From: Nageia nagi
Taxonomy: Eukaryota; Pinophyta
NCBI GenBank assembly: GCA_050084985.1
Contig: JBITNC010000002.1
Coordinates: 14,074,001-14,138,000, forward strand
Direction of reading: 5' to 3'
DNA: 64,000 bases
The notes under the pieces were generated by a model. It searched no databases, was not told the origin of the DNA, and worked only from the letters and a program-made list of their open reading frames with translations. The translations under genes and the position numbers were made by a program. Below, in pieces: positions 59,740 through 64,000 of this stretch (position 1 is its first letter; each line of letters begins with the position of its first letter).

Positions 59740-60405
59740 ATGGCCACTATGTATGAAGACTTGGAGGTGCCCATTTTTGATGGTGAAAATTATTCTTATT
59801 GGAGTATAAGGATGAAGATATTGCTGATGTCTAAAGATATTTGGAGAATCATTTTTAAAGGCTATGAAAAACCAACAAATTGGAGCATGCTTGGAGAATA
59901 AAAAAAGAAGTTGAAGAAAAGAGAGCAATACTAAAACTTATTGGCTCTCATGGACTTGGTAAGAGGTATGAAAAAGGTTGTTTTCCCTCTCATTTCTAAT
60001 TGTAAATAAACTACAATAGTATGTCAAGTGTTGAAGGATTATTATAAGTATGATGAGGATACTGGTAAAGACATGTATAATACTCATAAAGATGGTATGA
60101 GCAAGGAGGAGCCTTATTCCCATGAAGATCCTTTTGGAGAGTCTTATGAAGACTCATGTGAAGTGCCTTGTAAGCCTTGTGTGATTCTTATTGTAAGAGA
60201 TATATATTATAATAAATCCATATACAATGAGAATGATATATTCTTCCTTAAAGAGGAAGATACGTATGAAGAAGAGCCTTGTGTGGAGGCTTGTGAAAAT
60301 CTCATGAAAGAGAGTTATGATAAAGATTGTTGTGATAAACTCATTGTTGGAGGAATTTCTTATGATAAAGGCATTGATGGTGAATTCTTTCTTTTAGAGG
60401 GATAA
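59740..60405 (+). pseudogene. E7 gag N-terminus fused to acidic Cys-rich segment
   Basis: ATG 59740 starts MATMYEDLEVPIFDGENYSY and W-S-I-R-M-K, the unmistakable start of copia gag. Across a stop-rich part, FPLISNCK and VLKDYYKYDED correspond to later gag helices. From about residue 95 the frame (open 60028-60405) changes to an acidic Cys-containing sequence unlike gag: ESYEDSCEVPCKPCV, EEDTYEEEPCVEACENL and KDCCDKLIVGGISYDKG. I do not recognise it. No zinc knuckle of CCHC form. Confidence 0.65.
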
Positions 60406-60489
60406 TGTAATGTTGATAAATCACTTTTTGAATAAATTGCATATTTAGGAGACATGCACATTGATAAAAAAAAATGATAAGAGTCTCAT

Positions 60490-61810
60490 TTAACATACAA
60501 GTATTGAAGCATCATCTTATGAGAATGATTGGTTGTTTGAGGACCAATTGAAAGTGGATGAAGACCATCAAGATGAGGTGGGTAAAAAATATCTCATATG
60601 GAGGCATATGCTATGGGCTTTTTTTATGAAGGAGGCATATCATGAAGATTTTCTTATGGAGGAGACACCATAATAGAATTTCATGGATTCATATCATGGA
60701 TCACAAATAATTCCCATGGAGGAGAATGTTGGAGATAAGGAACATTTTGGGCTTAGTTATGATAAATATCATTCACTTAGAATGGATTTGTGCTCTCTTA
60801 AAAGAGAAAATAAAGATCTTATACAAATTAAAGGCAAAGATGTTAGATTTCCTTTGAAGGGGGAGAAAAGTGAAAGAGAAGAAGAAACACTTATGATGGA
60901 GTATTTATTTCTTGAAGACCACTCACATGGAGTGGATACAAATTATAAAACTTACTCATATAGAGTGAATGTTGACAATGCCCAAGTTATGTGGGATGTT
61001 GAACCACATGAGAATATTGATAAAGAGGAGATGAAGACTATAACATTCATTCTCAATTATGAAGATCACTCATCAAGAGTGAAGGATATTTTATGTAAAG
61101 AAAAGAGAAGAAAAGACTATCTCATTTAGGGGATGTAAACTAAGAGAGAAAATGATGAGATAGTCATTTATGAGTTTCATGTTGTGATGAAAACAAAACA
61201 TTCAATATAAAAAGATGAAATTCATTCACATGGAGTGACTAAGAGTTATCTTGAAGATACAACATTATGTGAAGAGGTACCATGGAGGTATCTTGCTTTA
61301 GATAAAGAGCTAGTTTCTTATGAAGAAATAACAAAAGAAAGAATATGGATATCTACTCAAGATATCATCATTGGAGGTTATAAATACTTGCTATTTGATG
61401 TAAATACTAATTATTTGATTAGATGTTTTGTAGATAGTTCCAAGACTGCTATTGAAGAAGATGAAAAATATGTTTCCAAGGAATAATTCAAAGAAAATTA
61501 ATATTTGATGATTATCTCATGGATACAACCTTAAAGAAGAGTCTCCTTGGAGTGAGAACAAATTGCAGGAGCATGGGTCACTTGGAATCAAATAATGTGT
61601 TCAAAATTCCTTGGGAGAAGGAGTCATGTATTGTAACAAAGTGTGAAACTTTGTGTCAAGAAAAACACTTGGTTGCATATGTAATTAGTTATTATATAGC
61701 CATATTTATGTTGATTATTTGTATGGATATATGTGATAAAGTTTTATGCTTTAATCATCTATGTGAGATGATTAATTATTCTAAAAACACCACTTGGGAA
61801 TAAATTTGTA
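60490..61810 (+). pseudogene. E7 continuing unknown coding region
   Basis: Long open pieces (60683-61129, 61235-61486 in one frame, 61519-61803 in another) separated by few stops. Acidic and charged, with a recurring HSHGV/HSSRV phrase: EDHSHGVDTNYKTYSYRV, NYEDHSSRVKDIL, EIHSHGVTKSYLED. A hydrophobic stretch YVISYYIAIFMLIICMDICD lies near 61675-61735. Not recognised as any retroelement domain. It probably continues the acidic segment of the previous entry after a shift. Confidence 0.5.
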
Positions 61811-62110
61811 CAAATGTAATAAAAGATGAGTAAGAATGGTTGACTAGAAACATTGCTATTGGCATTGACATAATATCATTACATTAAGATTTTGATGAAG
61901 GGGGAGTAGCTCATAAAAATAAGGTACCCATTTATCTGCAAGAAGGACAAGAATCAAATATGGAGGAGATCCCACACCAAAGGTTCAGAAGGAGTGCCAA
62001 TGTGAATTTTTGTGTTCTTTGATTTCTTATTGAAAGGTTGAAGGAAATGGAAAATATTAAGTTTCTTACAAGTTTCTAATGCTTATAGAATCTTAGAAGA
62101 TTCCCTTTAG

Positions 62111-62125
62111 AATCAAGGGGTAAAA
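62111..62125 (+). other. E7 polypurine tract
   Basis: AATCAAGGGGTAAAA directly precedes the 3' LTR. A second purine run (GAAGGGGGAG, about 61897-61906) lies 220 bases upstream. Confidence 0.7.
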
Positions 62126-62654
62126 TCTTGTAACTTGAGCTTAATTAAAGACCATTTGAAGTTGAAGATCAAGTCAATTGTCTGTTGACTAGACTTCCTC
62201 AACAAATTAATCATATTTGAGGAGGAACACATTTTTTTAGAGATATACAATTGATTTGATTATTTTTTCATTGAATAGTCCTCGATGATACCTTTCCAAT
62301 GAGTATATGCATTCCTACCTTTGTTGAAGTTTTGATCACCATCTTGGTCATTTTCCTACAAATTATCCAATCTCTACATGCCTAAATTTAGCATGTGCAA
62401 GTTATAATGTTTTGCTCTTAATTTAGATTTAAGAGTTTCTATTTAAAGTTTTTGTTTCATGTAATTGATGTCTAGCATGTTAGGTTAATTTTAGGATGTT
62501 TAGATTAATGCTTTTATAGGATTGAATTGTTACAAGTTGATTTTATCCAAATTGAGTCTATTTTTAGTTGACTTGATATTTAGTATTATCAAAATCCTAC
62601 ATATGTATGTAAATATTTTATTTTTAATCATTGAAAGTAATATTCTACTTCTCA
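62126..62654 (+). repeat. E7 3' LTR
   Basis: 529 bp, aligned with 58984-59515 throughout but visibly diverged. Confidence 0.85.
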
Positions 62655-62735
62655 CATCTACTTTACCTATATTATTGCATGTAAGTAGAATACATATAAA
62701 GATTATATTGTTAGGGATGGTTCTCAAGTGCTATA
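62655..62735 (-). pseudogene. PPR gene tail, copy 1 (right part)
   Basis: Resumes the PPR sequence after E7 and matches 63601-63690. The following 62740-62940 likewise matches 63715-63910, so the duplicated block extends beyond the PPR frame. Confidence 0.65.
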
Positions 62736-62955
62736 GCCATCAAAAATATGGTCTCTTTATATTTAATGTATAAATATATGGTTTATTTATTTATTTAATG
62801 GATGATTTATTTGCAAGATGGCTTACATTAGCTTTGAATATTATACATTATTATTAATTTATATTTTATTAATTTATTGTATATTATTATTAATTTGAAA
62901 TTATTGTATATTATGAATATTTAAATTACATAATAAAAGAAAAAATAACTAGCTT

Positions 62956-62960
<5 letters not shown>

Positions 62961-62989
<29 letters not shown>
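62961..62989. repeat. (TG)n microsatellite
   Basis: About 14 TG units without interruption. It lies between the two copies of the PPR-containing block. Confidence 0.95.
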
Positions 62990-62999
62990 CAATCTCGCA

Positions 63000-63020
63000 G
63001 TGCCTATCTTGACTAGGCAC
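63000..63020. other. Small perfect hairpin
   Basis: GTGCCTA (63000-63006) and TAGGCAC (63014-63020) with a 7-base loop, next to the microsatellite and at the edge of the duplicated block. Confidence 0.6.
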
Positions 63021-63021
63021 C

Positions 63022-63710
63022 TCAAGTTTGATTATGTTATTATGGTTGATTCCCAAGTGCTTCATTAGATCAAAGAGTTTAAGGGAATCCTTTTTGTATT
63101 CATCAACAACATTGTTTATTTATAAAAATATTTGTTAACAATACTCTTTTTTTTAAATGAAATGAAACATGGTTTCCTTTCTACATGAAAACATGCACCA
63201 TGTCATTATGCAAGACTATTTAGATCTTGCATTACTTTGTATCACCAATAATATCCGAAAGAATATTCTACATGTTTGAAATGCAATTGTCCACTTCAGC
63301 ATAAATATTTGAAAGTAGAACAAAAGATGAAACATATTTAAGATCCAACAAAAAAGGGATTCTTACCACAAATTCCCCTATTGCTACATTGTTATGCAAT
63401 CTAAAAGCATTAAGACAATACATCCACTCACCTAATTTATATTTTATGGGTGTGTTAAAAATGAAGTTCAACACTTCCTCGAGATAGCATGCATGACCAA
63501 TAAGGTCAGCAATGCATGTATAATGATTCATCTCAGGAATAATGCAATAAGAGTCACTCATGTTGTTAAAGTATTTACAACCCTCATCCACTAAACCCAC
63601 ATGGCTTCATGCAAGTAAAGAACATACAAAGGTTATGTTGTTAGGGTTGGTTCCTGAGTTCTTCATCAAATCAAAGAGTTAAATGGCATCCTTGCTATAA
63701 CCATAAAAAA
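63022..63710 (-). pseudogene. PPR gene tail, copy 2 (PLS-type, E domain)
   Basis: Reading from 63705 down: YGYSKDAI, stop, LFDLMKNSGTNPNNITFVC, then an open stretch (63600-63268) with GLVDEGCKYFNNMSDSYCII, MNHYTCIADLIGHACYLEEV and FVLLSNIYAEV, then after a stop NMVHVFM-like sequence (DMVHVFM). This is the last one or two PPR motifs plus the E/E+ region of a plant organelle RNA-binding PPR protein, possibly of the DYW class. At the far end (about 63078-63025) another motif start reads DSLKLFDLMKHLG, so PPR pieces are joined in tandem. Decayed; no start, no DYW. Confidence 0.78.
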
Positions 63711-63910
63711 TATTATCTCTTTATAATTAATGTATAAACATATGATTTTTTTGTTTATATGGATATTTTTTATTAAGATGGCCTACATTAGCTTTGAATA
63801 TTACATATTATTATAAATTTATATTTTAGATTTTATTAAGTAAAAAGTATTATACATTAATTAATTTATTACATATTATTATTAATTTATTGCATATTAT
63901 TATTAATTTA

Positions 63911-64000
63911 AAATTAGTAGGATTGAAAAGCATCTGGAAAGAGTTACTAGTAAAACTTTATTGAGTTTTATTCGAGAAGTTGGTTTGCCTTTACTTATCT
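63911..64000. other. Right window edge, nothing recognised
   Basis: Short sequence after the duplicated block, possibly the start of another unit. Too short to call. Confidence 0.3.

Larger units (their letters stand above)
58984..62654 (+). mobile_element. E7: small copia-like element with unfamiliar coding region
   Basis: LTRs 58984-59515 and 62126-62654, target duplication CATCT (58979-58983 and 62655-62659), primer site, copia-type gag start, purine tract AAGGGGTAAAA before the 3' LTR. The PPR sequence continues across the insertion. No protease, integrase or RT: non-autonomous. Confidence 0.85.

Overview
The window is nuclear DNA from a large-genome seed plant. It holds no intact host gene. 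Almost all of it is decayed LTR retrotransposons, mostly Ty3/gypsy and some Ty1/copia, inserted into one another. Long AT-rich non-coding stretches, initiator-Met-type primer sites, dual-RNase-H gypsy elements and broken pentatricopeptide-repeat (PPR) gene tails fit a plant. A gymnosperm is my best guess (inference only).

Layout. (1) Positions 1-13647: 5.75 nearly identical head-to-tail copies of a 2.37 kb unit, each made of an LTR plus a broken gag of a Tat-type gypsy element (E1). (2) 13648-14695 is the E1 gag tail and protease. E1 is then split by a 33 kb insertion and resumes at 47844-52960 with RT, two RNase H domains and integrase, followed by a 3' LTR at 52961-53449. (3) The insertion is E2 (14696-47843), a chromodomain-bearing gypsy element (chromovirus). 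E2 is split by E3 (17340-44726), an element with about 1.5 kb LTRs and only about 230 bp of interior. The left LTR of E3 was hit twice: by E5 (17984-24319, gag-only copia-like element, target duplication ATAAC) and by E4 (24870-42585, Tat-type gypsy on the minus strand, target duplication ATAAT). (4) 53450-56765: two minus-strand copia remnants. (5) 56766-64000: AT-rich sequence and duplicated PPR gene tails, one of them interrupted by E7 (58984-62654, copia-like, target duplication CATCT) whose coding part is largely unfamiliar.

E4 is the richest element. Its gag-protease-RT-RNaseH-RNaseH-integrase is essentially one reading frame of about 2,625 codons (39848 down to 31971). Downstream in the same frame is an unfamiliar 403-codon ORF that looks internally duplicated. 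On the opposite strand, converging on it, lies a two-exon gene with a plant mobile domain (PMD). The gap between the converging ends holds two strong hairpins. The 5' leader holds repeated hairpins whose stems change on both sides. A GC-richer motif of about 21 bp recurs in the LTRs, the leader and around the PMD gene.

Decay pattern. Stops in these genes are dominated by TAG and TGA, as expected from C-to-T change at methylated sites. The E1 tandem units share the same stops and differ, as far as I can see, only by one- or two-base indels. The array therefore probably expanded after E1 had already decayed, or is partly an assembly effect. All alignments were made by eye; no database search was run.
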